Shown: positions 32,762-41,252 of the stretch, in pieces
Numbering within the stretch: position 1 is the stretch's first letter
Layout: each line of letters begins with the position of its first letter
Source of the DNA: Burkholderiaceae bacterium
GTDB lineage: Bacteria > Pseudomonadota > Gammaproteobacteria > Burkholderiales > Burkholderiaceae_D
Direction of reading: 5' to 3'
Length of the DNA: 50,482 bases
Assembly: GCA_019232795.1 (NCBI GenBank)
Contig: JAFANH010000080.1
Span: 1-50,482, forward strand
Program-made: the position numbers and the translations under genes
Notes under the pieces: generated by a model
Told to the model about the DNA's origin: nothing
What the model saw: only the letters and a program-made list of their open reading frames with translations
Databases searched by the model: none

Positions 32762-33826
32762 ATGGGTTTTAGTGCGATAGCGGCAGTCGTAGAAGGTACA
32801 GCAACTGCTGCCGAGGTAGCAACCGCTGTAGCGACAGTCGGCACCATTACCAGTGTGGTAGGAGCAGTGACTGGCAATCAGACCATGGTTAAGGTCGGTG
32901 CCGTGATGGGATTGGCCGGTGGTGTTGGTTCGCTTGCAGAAAGTGGGGTCAATGCGGCGACAGACGCAGCGAATACAGCGGGAGATTATCAGGATTTGCA
33001 AAATTTCGACAATTCAGTCAATGCCAATGGCGGACTTGACCAAGCATTTAATAGTGTGGCAGCAGATAACGCTGCTTACGGCGCCACAGCAGCCAACAAT
33101 GGTTTTGAAGCGGCCAATGCCAGTGCTCTTACTGCCGATGGCGTCACAAATCCCGTTCCAACACCGCCAGCAGGCGATGTTACTCAGTTGCCTCCAGCGA
33201 ATGGAACGGGAAATGGCTTGGTCAATTCGCAAATTGCGCAGGGCGCCAATCCAGCAGCCACGGGTGCAATTACAGGACAAACAGGAACCGTCGCGCAAAC
33301 CGTTCCCAGTTCAGATGCGGCCAGCAACATTGCCAACGCTGGCGGCACGCAAACTGCGGCGAGTGCGGCGGCACCAGTTCCAGCAGCGACGGCCGCCCAA
33401 ACAGCCATCAATCCCACTGCAGCAAATGCGGCAGCCAATCCCAATCTGAACATTACGACCGCCCAAGGCGCGGGTGACAGTGCCAATTTGGCGACCCAAA
33501 CTACACTTCCTCCCGTTCAACCTGCCGGTGGCGTGACAGACAATCTATCGCATATGAATCTGCCTAGCGGGCTACCGCCCGCGAACAGCGGCAGCGGCGG
33601 ATTCTTCTCCGGCCTGACGAACTGGGCTAATAACAATGCTGGTGCTGCTCATTTATTTGGTCAGGTCGGCATGGGCGCATTGGGTGGACTCGGACAAGCC
33701 TATCAAGCCTCGCAACAGAAACAATTGGGCGAAGAGCAGCTTGCACAAAACCAGCAAAAGCTGAATTACCAGAACCAGCAAGTCAAGCCGGCCGGCATCA
33801 TCAACTCGAAACGCACGGGAACCTAA
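32762..33826 (+). CDS. Ejection-type protein, Ala/Asn-rich, C-terminal GIINSKR (354 aa)
   Basis: Starts with a long hydrophobic, Gly/Ala/Val-rich helix region (residues 1-60), the rest low complexity Ala/Asn/Thr/Pro. The C-terminus has a Gln-rich helix then PAGIINSKRTGT at 343-354. The hydrophobic start could enter a membrane during ejection, as with T7 gp14-type proteins. GAGGGG precedes the ATG. Confidence 0.6.
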   Translation: MGFSAIAAVVEGTATAAEVATAVATVGTITSVVGAVTGNQTMVKVGAVMGLAGGVGSLAESGVNAATDAANTAGDYQDLQNFDNSVNANGGLDQAFNSVAADNAAYGATAANNGFEAANASALTADGVTNPVPTPPAGDVTQLPPANGTGNGLVNSQIAQGANPAATGAITGQTGTVAQTVPSSDAASNIANAGGTQTAASAAAPVPAATAAQTAINPTAANAAANPNLNITTAQGAGDSANLATQTTLPPVQPAGGVTDNLSHMNLPSGLPPANSGSGGFFSGLTNWANNNAGAAHLFGQVGMGALGGLGQAYQASQQKQLGEEQLAQNQQKLNYQNQQVKPAGIINSKRTGT

Positions 33827-33827
33827 C

Positions 33828-34382
33828 ATGCTCGGCAAAACCACCAATCCGCAACTCGAACAGATCGAGAACGCCATTCAGCAGAAGGTGCCTCCGCAAC
33901 TGGCGCAAGCCTTCCAGCGCACGGTGACCGCTGGCCTGTCCATCATGTATTCGCCGCAATCGCACCAGTTAATGGTGACGCAACTGACTAAGCCGGGCAA
34001 TCCCGCCAACAACGTGGCCGAAGGTGCGGCCAAACTTGTCGGAGAACTGTACAAGCAATCGCGCGGCACAATGCCAGTGCAAGTCATGGTGCCAGCGGCC
34101 ACCGTATTCATGTGCGAAGGTCTGGATTATTTGTCCAAGCTGAATGGCCTGCAGATTAACCCGCAACTGATCGCGCAGGCTACGCAAGACGTAGGCATGT
34201 ACGTACTGCAACTAATGGGTATCAGCCAGCAGCAGATGCATACCGTCATTGCCCACGGCATGGCGCAGGCCGACCAGCAGCAGGGGAGTCAAGGTGCGCA
34301 AAGCGGCGCGGCAGCAGCACCAGCAACACCGCCAACATCGCCCACGCAGGGCATCATCAACTCTGCAAGGGGCATGCAATGA
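33828..34382 (+). CDS. Virion-region protein with C-terminal GIINSAR (184 aa)
   Basis: Begins 1 nt after the previous stop. Helical domain (QLEQIENAIQQKVPPQLAQA, then MFVCEG-like VFMCEGLDYLSKL). The C-terminal 35 residues are Gln/Ala/Pro-rich and end GIINSARGMQ (175-184). Conserved position between ejection-type genes. ATGA-coupled to the next gene. Confidence 0.6.
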   Translation: MLGKTTNPQLEQIENAIQQKVPPQLAQAFQRTVTAGLSIMYSPQSHQLMVTQLTKPGNPANNVAEGAAKLVGELYKQSRGTMPVQVMVPAATVFMCEGLDYLSKLNGLQINPQLIAQATQDVGMYVLQLMGISQQQMHTVIAHGMAQADQQQGSQGAQSGAAAAPATPPTSPTQGIINSARGMQ

Positions 34383-36040
34383 GCTTGTTTGGCTATCTCG
34401 CGACCGGTGCCTTGGGTGGCGCTGGGCAGGCCGGCGAGCAGGCATTGACTCAGCAATACGGCTATCAGCAGCAGCTTGCTAATGCGGAAGACCTTGCCAA
34501 GATCAATTCCGATTTGGAGTTGCACAAAAATATGGCGATTGCACAGTTCCAAGCTGACCGTGCGCAAGGCATGATGAATAACGTGTTGGGAGCGAATCAG
34601 CCACAAAATCCGCCTTCGCAAGGGGTATCTTACAGCCTGCCGTCTGCAGTTACGGTACCAACTTCCCCCGCACCTGCGCCGACTTTGTCTGCGGCTGTCA
34701 CGCCATCAGCTTCTGCGTCCCCAACGCAAAGCGCACCTATCACAGGCACCCAAGTTCCGACCGCATCCGCAAATGGTGGGATGCCACAAAATGCAACCAT
34801 ATCTCCAGAACATCAGGCAGAGAGGGATTATGGAAGGCTTCAAATTCTACAGAACGAGCTACAGGGCGAGAAAGACCCGGAAAATATAGCGGCATTGCAG
34901 CGCGAGATTGCGCGTACGCAGGCAACATTGAAAAGCAATCCCGCAGTCAATGGTGCACAACCACCTATCGCTCCGGCATCGTCCAATACTACGACCCAAT
35001 ATGGCTCGACGCAGCCACCAGCAGGAACGGGCGTTTCCCCGCGCCAAATGCTGGCATTAGGTTTGGGATTCTCTATGATCGGAAATCCGGCAGGAAAGGA
35101 TTTCATCGAGAACGCGCTGAAATACGATCCGACCTTGGCAGGACAGATGCCCACGGATTTCGTCAAGGATTTGATTCAACGCGGTTACAAGCCAGGTTCG
35201 CCAGAGTTCAATGATCTGATGGACAAACACTTTGCCAAGGAAAACTACATCGCGCCGACCTCGTTGCGCGGCACCATTTTCGCCGATCAAAATGGCATTC
35301 ATACATTACCTGGCGCAGCTCCAGATGGCTTTATGAACAAAATGGATGTCAACGGTAATTGGCACGTTGTTCCAGTAGATAATGGTTTGCCAGCGATCTC
35401 CGCTTCGGAATCTGCGAAAGTCGGACCGGCGACAGCTGCCAAAGCGTCGCAAGATGAACTATCTCAGAAATGGACTGCGCTAAACGTCGCCAACAACAAC
35501 GCTCAGTCCACTATCTCCAACCTGCAAAACATTAAAATGTATGCAGATAAAGCTGCTACTGGTGGTGGCGCAGATAGATTGAATTACATCAATCATATTT
35601 TGGCAACAGCAGGTTTCCAAGGGGCGAACGACGAGGCGACGGCAAATGACCTGTTGAGTAAGAATGCAAATCAAATTGTGGCGAAATTAGGCTCCGTCAC
35701 GGGTTCTACCGATGCGGCAAGATCTATCATTGAATCCGCCAATCCAAATGCGCATATGACGACGCAAGCAATTCACGAGGCGGCAGATAACCTGATTGGT
35801 GCGCAACAGATGATGCAGGCAAAGGCAAAATTGCTTGGACCAATTCTGGCCACTCGCGACCCTGTTGCCTATCAGCAGAAAGAAACTCAATTCGACCAAA
35901 ATGCTGACCCGCGTTTATGGCAATATAAAAATTACACTCCTGGCTCAATTCAGGCCAAAACGTTTCTGCAAAAATCATTGGCGCAAGATTCGACTTTGCT
36001 ACAAAAGGCTGCGGCTTTGCATGATCTCGGAGCGTACTGA
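34379..36040 (+). CDS. Ejection-type internal protein (553 aa)
   Basis: Opens MSLFGYLATGALGGAGQAGE, then Gln-rich helices, a Pro/Ala/Ser-rich linker at about 85-140, and a mostly helical C-terminal half (LGSVTGSTDAARSIIESANP). Resembles large podovirus DNA-ejection proteins in composition. No transglycosylase motif found. TGATG-coupled to the next gene. Confidence 0.62.
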   Translation: MSLFGYLATGALGGAGQAGEQALTQQYGYQQQLANAEDLAKINSDLELHKNMAIAQFQADRAQGMMNNVLGANQPQNPPSQGVSYSLPSAVTVPTSPAPAPTLSAAVTPSASASPTQSAPITGTQVPTASANGGMPQNATISPEHQAERDYGRLQILQNELQGEKDPENIAALQREIARTQATLKSNPAVNGAQPPIAPASSNTTTQYGSTQPPAGTGVSPRQMLALGLGFSMIGNPAGKDFIENALKYDPTLAGQMPTDFVKDLIQRGYKPGSPEFNDLMDKHFAKENYIAPTSLRGTIFADQNGIHTLPGAAPDGFMNKMDVNGNWHVVPVDNGLPAISASESAKVGPATAAKASQDELSQKWTALNVANNNAQSTISNLQNIKMYADKAATGGGADRLNYINHILATAGFQGANDEATANDLLSKNANQIVAKLGSVTGSTDAARSIIESANPNAHMTTQAIHEAADNLIGAQQMMQAKAKLLGPILATRDPVAYQQKETQFDQNADPRLWQYKNYTPGSIQAKTFLQKSLAQDSTLLQKAAALHDLGAY

Positions 36041-38307
36041 TGAGCGATATTCTTGCTCAGATGATGGCAGATGCCGGTCACCAGCAAGCACCACAGTCGG
36101 CATCATCTCTGTCAATCGTCGATCAAATGACGCATGATTCGCAGGCGCCAATTGCAGCACCTCAGTTGTCGGAAGGCGCCGCAGCAAAACAACGCATCAT
36201 CGATGCTGCGCAAGATTTCCTACATAAGCCTCTTGTGGATCAAGTCGGAGATGTTGCCACCGGCCCAGCTAAACTAGCCTTGAATTGGGCTAGCGGAATT
36301 GGGTCCACGATTGCTGGCGGTTTTCATGGTGCTGGCACACTTCTCACTGGCGGCAGCCTTGAAGACGCCGCCAACGCCGTACAAGACACACAGAATAAAT
36401 ATACCTATCAACCCACTTCCGATACCGCCAAGATCGCCAATGAAGGGATAGGTGGCATCTTAGGCGGCGCTAAGCAAGCAATGTCAACGTTGGGCGGCGG
36501 AATTGGACATGTTGCCGATATGGCGGTCGGGAATAAAGTAGCGAATGTTCCAGGCGCTGTAGGTCCATTGGAAAATATCGGCAGCAGTGCCGGTGGTGTC
36601 GCGCCTGACCTTTACATGACACTCGCGCCAGCAGTAAAAATTCTGCGCGCGCCGACTGATTTTTCGCTAAATCCACCAAATGGTTCGAATGTCGTTGCGC
36701 AAAAAGTAGAGCCGACACTACAACCTTCTGATGCTCCAGTGTCGCCTTCTGTTCCGGATGCTGTCACTAGCATGGCAAACAAACCAAGGCTGAAATTGAA
36801 CACCGACGGGACGGTAGGTATGGCGGCTAAATTTGACCAGCCATCCAATCCGCTTCCGCCCATGGAAGCGCCGGTCACCATTGCGCAAACCGGCGCATTG
36901 CCGATGAATGAGCAAGCCGTAAGATTTGCAACCCTGAACAAAATAGGGTTGGATACCAACCGCCCCAGCAACATCACGGGCGACAAGTTCCAATCCGGGC
37001 AAGACTATCAAACTAGCCTACTGCAAAATGATAGTGGTAAAGTCATGCGCGAACAGATTGCCAAAGAACAGGCGGCATTGAATAATTATGGCGACCAGAT
37101 TGTTCAAAGTACAGGAGGCAAGTTAAATTCCACGCCTACTGATCGCGGCCAAGCAATACTGCAGCCGCTTAATGGCCTGTCTAACTGGTTCGACCAGAAT
37201 ATCAATAACCTGTATTCTGAAGCCAAGCAGCGCGCCGCTACTGTTGGCACTGCTGGCGCGGTCAATCCACAAAATCTCATGAGCTTGTTGGGCAACCCTG
37301 AGTTCAGAGAAACGCTTTTAAGTTCGACCGATGGAACCGCATTATTAGGTTCAGTGGATAGGCAAGTTGCGCGTTTTCAAGGAAATTCACCTGATGCCAT
37401 GGTTGCACCCAGCACGGTGCAATCAGCGGAAAACCTGCGAAAGTATTTCAATAGTGTATGGAAGCCGCAAAATTCGGGAACTATAGGCGCATTGAAACAG
37501 GCGCTTGATATGGATGTGGCGCAAAGCGCCGGTCAGGATGTATTCAAGCAAGCGCGCCAGTTATATGCTCTGCGGGCAAACACGCTGGACAACCCGAATG
37601 GCATGGCATCAATTCTGAATGAATCAGGGCCGGATGGTGTAAATCGGAAAGTCCCGATAGAAAATATCGCCACAAAAATAACATCCCTCCCAGATGCGCA
37701 ATTCGGCCAGATCGTCAACACCCTGCGCGGCAATATGCCGAAGGAAATCTATCCGCAAGCGCAAAACGCTATCAACGAAATTCGGGCGCAATTGGCCGAT
37801 CAACTGGTCAAGGCAGGCAGAGGAAGTGGCGGTACCCAGTGGAACGCAAACGCCTTTCACCAAGAACTGGGAAGATTGCAAGGCAAGTTAGGACAGGTTT
37901 TCAACGAGCCAGAATTGGAAAACATCAAGACCTTGCATGACGCCGGATACATCATCAATACGCCAAAGGCTTATCCAGGGGCAGCAGCGCAAGGATATAA
38001 CTTCATTCAAAATGGGGTTCTTACGGGCTTGCCATCAATTGGTGGCATGGTGGGCTCCGCTATTGGAGGCCCGGTTGGAACTGGCCTTGGTATTGCGGCT
38101 GGCGGCGGCGCGGCCAATATATTCAAGGGCAGAGTCGAGGCTGGACAAGCAACTGATCTTGCCAACACACTCAGCGCTCCGCTGTCCCTCCCAAAACCAA
38201 CGATGGCGGCCAAGATAAAAAACAACGTCGGCGTCATCAATGGCGGGATAAGGAAATCAGCCCCTTATGTGGGGGCTGCTACTGCTGCAAATCCGGAAAG
38301 TCGCTGA
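36040..38307 (+). CDS. Large ejection-type protein (755 aa)
   Basis: Last gene of the ejection cluster. N-terminal 180 residues contain Gly/Ala-rich hydrophobic helices (GIGSTIAGGFHGAGTLLTGG). The rest is helical. Hydrophobic Gly-rich stretch again at about 665-700. Near the C-terminus GVINGGIRK (731-739) resembles the GIIN tag of other late proteins. Probably forms part of the trans-envelope conduit. No lytic motif recognised. Confidence 0.62.
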   Translation: MSDILAQMMADAGHQQAPQSASSLSIVDQMTHDSQAPIAAPQLSEGAAAKQRIIDAAQDFLHKPLVDQVGDVATGPAKLALNWASGIGSTIAGGFHGAGTLLTGGSLEDAANAVQDTQNKYTYQPTSDTAKIANEGIGGILGGAKQAMSTLGGGIGHVADMAVGNKVANVPGAVGPLENIGSSAGGVAPDLYMTLAPAVKILRAPTDFSLNPPNGSNVVAQKVEPTLQPSDAPVSPSVPDAVTSMANKPRLKLNTDGTVGMAAKFDQPSNPLPPMEAPVTIAQTGALPMNEQAVRFATLNKIGLDTNRPSNITGDKFQSGQDYQTSLLQNDSGKVMREQIAKEQAALNNYGDQIVQSTGGKLNSTPTDRGQAILQPLNGLSNWFDQNINNLYSEAKQRAATVGTAGAVNPQNLMSLLGNPEFRETLLSSTDGTALLGSVDRQVARFQGNSPDAMVAPSTVQSAENLRKYFNSVWKPQNSGTIGALKQALDMDVAQSAGQDVFKQARQLYALRANTLDNPNGMASILNESGPDGVNRKVPIENIATKITSLPDAQFGQIVNTLRGNMPKEIYPQAQNAINEIRAQLADQLVKAGRGSGGTQWNANAFHQELGRLQGKLGQVFNEPELENIKTLHDAGYIINTPKAYPGAAAQGYNFIQNGVLTGLPSIGGMVGSAIGGPVGTGLGIAAGGGAANIFKGRVEAGQATDLANTLSAPLSLPKPTMAAKIKNNVGVINGGIRKSAPYVGAATAANPESR

Positions 38308-38529
38308 TTACCGTTTGCGCGCCAAAATCCATGCCGCGATGATGATTCCTAGACCTGGTGAAATAGAGAATATGCCAGGGAATGCTACCCACGCGATGAT
38401 GGCAATAAATCCGGCAAACAATACCACTGGAGTCCATAGCGCGGCTCTGACAAAAAACCGCGTAGGTCCATCAAGCCGGTTATACCAAGCGCGGATTGGG
38501 CTTTCTTCGTAGGAAAAGTCATTATTCAT
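38308..38529 (-). CDS. Antisense small membrane protein (73 aa)
   Basis: The only minus-strand gene between 12 kb and 44 kb. ATG 38529 has GGGAGA upstream. Acidic N-terminus, then two membrane helices (WTPVVLFAGFIAIIAWVAF and ISPGLGIIIAAWILA) and a basic end. It has its own extended -10 promoter. Autonomous expression in the lysogen fits a moron, for example superinfection exclusion; that role is inference. Confidence 0.6.
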   Translation of the reverse strand: MNNDFSYEESPIRAWYNRLDGPTRFFVRAALWTPVVLFAGFIAIIAWVAFPGIFSISPGLGIIIAAWILARKR

Positions 38530-38555
38530 GTTCTGTCTCCCATTGAGGAGATTTA

Positions 38556-38564
38556 AGTATAGCA
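38556..38564 (-). promoter_or_regulatory. Extended -10 promoter of the antisense membrane gene
   Basis: Minus strand TGC-TATACT (38564-38556), a TGn extended -10, with no clear -35. It lies about 27 nt upstream of the start codon at 38529 and abuts the rightward terminator at 38564-38587. Confidence 0.5.
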
Positions 38565-38587
38565 CCCGCCTCAGAGCGGGTTTTTTT
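38564..38587 (+). terminator. Rho-independent terminator before the lysis genes
   Basis: Stem ACCCGC (38564-38569) / GCGGGT (38576-38581), 6-nt loop, T-run to 38587. It would end or attenuate late transcription after the ejection genes. Confidence 0.88.
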
Positions 38588-38608
38588 ACGCCTAAAGAAA
38601 GGAAAGCC

Positions 38609-38830
38609 ATGCAGCAGCATACCGCCGATACGTGGGGAACGATTGCGGCTAAAACGTCACCTCCGGTAATCACGCTAGGCGCAACGTTGTTCGGGATACC
38701 CGTCCCGAATATCGCGCAATGGCTGACAGCTATTTATCTGGCCTTGATGATCGCCCACAAAATCTGGCACATGGTGAAGGAATACCGCAGCGGTCGCCAG
38801 TTTCCGGTGAGTGAGGACACGTTGCCATGA
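38609..38830 (+). CDS. Holin
   Basis: 73 residues. Start 38609 with GAAAGGAAAG upstream. Short N-terminus, a hydrophobic stretch (VITLGATLFGIPV, then WLTAIYLALMIAHKIW) giving one to two membrane helices, and a charged C-terminus. ATGA-coupled to the endolysin gene. It times lysis by opening the inner membrane. Confidence 0.8.
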   Translation: MQQHTADTWGTIAAKTSPPVITLGATLFGIPVPNIAQWLTAIYLALMIAHKIWHMVKEYRSGRQFPVSEDTLP

Positions 38831-39267
38831 ATCCTCCCATGCAATACAGCGGCACCGGCCTGGCGCTGACCAAGATCGCCGAAGGTTGCCGACTGCTGGC
38901 CTACCAGGATGGTGGTGGCGTCTGGACCAACGGCTACGGCAATACCCATGGCGTGGTGCCAGGTTCGACCATCACGCAAGAACAGGCCGAGGCCGACTTG
39001 CTCGCCAACATCCAGAACAGCGTCAACGACGTCAATCGCCTGGTGACGGTGCCGCTGACCCAAGGTGAGTTCGATGCTCTGGTCGACTTCGATTACAACC
39101 TTGGTCGGGGAAACTTGGCCAGCTCTACGTTGCTTAAGGACCTAAACGCCGGGAACTATGCCGCCGCAGCCGAGCAATTCGAGGCCTGGGACAAGTGCGG
39201 CGGCCATGTCGTCGCCGGGCTGTTGCGCCGTCGGCAGGCCGAGGAAGCCGAGTTCAGCGCCACCTGA
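38827..39267 (+). CDS. Endolysin, lysozyme of glycoside hydrolase family 24
   Basis: 146 residues, the size of P22 gp19. The catalytic pattern E-x8-D-x5-T is intact: Glu19, Asp28, Thr34 (EGCRLLAYQDGGGVWT, then GYGNT). It cuts the MurNAc-GlcNAc bond of peptidoglycan. No signal-anchor sequence, so it depends on the holin for export. Confidence 0.92.
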   Translation: MNPPMQYSGTGLALTKIAEGCRLLAYQDGGGVWTNGYGNTHGVVPGSTITQEQAEADLLANIQNSVNDVNRLVTVPLTQGEFDALVDFDYNLGRGNLASSTLLKDLNAGNYAAAAEQFEAWDKCGGHVVAGLLRRRQAEEAEFSAT

Positions 39268-39292
39268 AACACATAAATTAATGTGTTCAACG

Positions 39293-39319
39293 AACCGCCT
39301 TCTGGCGGTTTTTCTTTTT
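39293..39319 (+). terminator. Rho-independent terminator after endolysin
   Basis: Stem AACCGCC (39293-39299) / GGCGGTT (39304-39310), TTCT loop, then TTTCTTTTT. A second hairpin ACACAT/ATGTGT lies just upstream (39270-39288). Confidence 0.88.
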
Positions 39320-39330
39320 GAGGCCGACAA

Positions 39331-39684
39331 ATGCCCATCATCCAACATCTGATCGGGGTGGCGCAAGGCAAGCATCCGCTGAGTTCGAAACGTTCTAATG
39401 CTTGGCCAGCGGCGCGCAAAAGCCATCTTGCACAACATCCGACCTGCGCCGTATGTGGTGGCAAAGCCAATCTTGAAGTCCATCACATCAAACCCTTCCA
39501 CTTGCATCCAGACCTTGAATTAGACCCGAGCAATTTCGTGACGCTGTGCGAGGCCAAGAAGGGCGGCGTCAATTGCCACTTGTTCGTCGGCCATCTTGGA
39601 AATTTCCGCAGTTTCAATGTGAACGTCATCGCCGATTCTGCCGCATGGCTGGCGAAGCTGTTTAACCGTCCTAAATCGGAGTAA
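39331..39684 (+). CDS. HNH endonuclease-like protein (117 aa)
   Basis: CxxC pair in CAVCGG, then EVHHIKPFHLHPDLELDP (HH of HNH) and NFVTLCE with GVNCHLFVGH. A compact HNH domain with its zinc-knuckle. In many phages such enzymes act with the terminase; here it lies by the lysis genes instead. Different type from the two homing-type HNH proteins in this window. Confidence 0.82.
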   Translation: MPIIQHLIGVAQGKHPLSSKRSNAWPAARKSHLAQHPTCAVCGGKANLEVHHIKPFHLHPDLELDPSNFVTLCEAKKGGVNCHLFVGHLGNFRSFNVNVIADSAAWLAKLFNRPKSE

Positions 39685-39686
39685 GC

Positions 39687-40586
39687 ATGAACCAATCGTC
39701 AAGCAAGCAAACGATGGTAGCGACTTCCGCCGTAACCGGCGCAGTCGTTGTCGTCGAATTCATTATCAACGAGAAGTTGAAATGGGGTCTTTCCTCGGTC
39801 GGCATCGTCGCGATCACTGGCTGGCTGACTACCGTGGCGCATTTCCTGACCAACGTCATCAGCGAGCTTTGGGCGAAATATGCCAAGGATCACGGCTTGG
39901 AGGTTCCTGCGTCGAGCGTCGAGCCTGCAAATCCGGTGCCGGCAGCGCAGGCCGGCTTCGCCCGCATCGGCATGCTGCTGGCGCTTGCGGCCATCGCCGG
40001 GGCGTGCCTGACGCTCACCGGCTGCGGCGCTCTCAATACCTACGTTGCGGCCAAGGACGCGAATCTCAAACAGGACTACGCGGGCGCGAAAAAGAACGTG
40101 CAAGACGTCGACGACCAGGAACTGACCGTCTGGAAGGACACGGCGTGCGCCATCAAGGTTGGTGCCCTACAGCGCAATCCTGGCGATGTCTCTGCCGTCA
40201 TGGCAGCCTGCCCACTGACGAATGTTGCCAAGGTGACCGTAGCCAACGGCGCGGTGACGCTTGAGGCACCAGGCGTAGTGCCGCTGGCGCAGGGACCGCT
40301 TGCCGCCTTGTCACAGCCGAGCGCGTCTGAACAATTGATGTCGCAGATATTGCAAAGCTTACAAGCCATCCAAGCGCAGACTGCGCCAAAGCCAGTTGCA
40401 CCGGCAGCGAAAGCAGTACAGCGGCAAATTCCGGCGCCAGTGAAGCCAGTAGCGCCACCAGCGATCGCGCCTTCACCGCAGCCGATACTGCCAACATCTT
40501 CAGCGCCCGTCCCGGTACCAGCGCCAATCCCATCCGCTCCGACCGCTGGCCTGAAATCCTTCCTCACGCCGCCGAGCAAGCCGTGA
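39687..40586 (+). CDS. Membrane protein with internal lipoprotein-like segment and Pro-rich tail (299 aa)
   Basis: Residues 10-65 contain two hydrophobic helices. At Met96 a second signal-like sequence begins (MLLALAAIAGACLTLTGC), ending in a perfect lipobox with Cys113. The last 100 residues are Pro/Ala-rich. An internal start at 39972 would give a 204-residue lipoprotein. It lies after the endolysin, where spanins occur, so a spanin role is possible. Overlaps the lipase gene (GTGA). Confidence 0.6.
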   Translation: MNQSSSKQTMVATSAVTGAVVVVEFIINEKLKWGLSSVGIVAITGWLTTVAHFLTNVISELWAKYAKDHGLEVPASSVEPANPVPAAQAGFARIGMLLALAAIAGACLTLTGCGALNTYVAAKDANLKQDYAGAKKNVQDVDDQELTVWKDTACAIKVGALQRNPGDVSAVMAACPLTNVAKVTVANGAVTLEAPGVVPLAQGPLAALSQPSASEQLMSQILQSLQAIQAQTAPKPVAPAAKAVQRQIPAPVKPVAPPAIAPSPQPILPTSSAPVPVPAPIPSAPTAGLKSFLTPPSKP

Positions 40587-41251
40587 ATCCCGTTCCGGTC
40601 GCCATCATCAAGCAGGCCGCGCAACTGGCGTGCAAGGATATTTACGACCCCGTAGACGATGGCGTGTTCGACAAGGTCTATCGTGTTGGCGAGACGACGT
40701 GCGGCACGAAGCGGGTGGGCAATCTGGTCTACGTGGTCAACCAGGGCACCGAGAATCGCGCTGGCTGGATCGCTGACTTCGACCTGTATCCCTACGACCA
40801 CCCGATCCTGGGCGATCTGCATACTGGCTTCTATAAGAACCTGCCCGAATTGGCCAAGCAATTGCTGGCCGACCTGCCGGTCGGCGCACAAGTCGTCGTT
40901 ACCGGGCACAGCAAGGGCGCGGGGGAGGCATCAATATTCGGGCCACTCCTGAAACTGTCCGGCGTCAACGTTTCGGCCATGGTGCTGTTCGCATGCCCGC
41001 ACGCCGGCTGTCAGATGCTGGCCGACTGGATCGCCAAAAACATCCCAGCCGCAGTTTCGTATCGCAACGCACCGACCGGCGACGAATTTTTCGGCGATCC
41101 GGTTCCCATGGTGCCGAGCCTGCCATACGTGGCACCAGTTCCGCTGACTTACGTCGATCAGCCGCCAGGAGGCTTGCTGGATGCGGTCGACGTCGAGTGG
41201 CACTTGGGGAAATTGTATTTGGCTGCTGCGCCGGCCATGATTGGAGATTGA
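40583..41251 (+). CDS. Lipase (class 3)-like alpha/beta hydrolase
   Basis: 222 residues, GTG start. Nucleophile elbow GHSKGAG with Ser110. NQGTENRAGWIADFDLYP before it resembles the class 3 lipase region preceding the elbow. Candidate Asp near 172 and His near 210 complete a triad. No signal peptide. It probably hydrolyses membrane lipid or another ester. Overlaps the upstream membrane/lipoprotein gene and directly precedes the protease gene. Confidence 0.75.
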   Translation: MNPVPVAIIKQAAQLACKDIYDPVDDGVFDKVYRVGETTCGTKRVGNLVYVVNQGTENRAGWIADFDLYPYDHPILGDLHTGFYKNLPELAKQLLADLPVGAQVVVTGHSKGAGEASIFGPLLKLSGVNVSAMVLFACPHAGCQMLADWIAKNIPAAVSYRNAPTGDEFFGDPVPMVPSLPYVAPVPLTYVDQPPGGLLDAVDVEWHLGKLYLAAAPAMIGD

Positions 41252-41252
41252 T

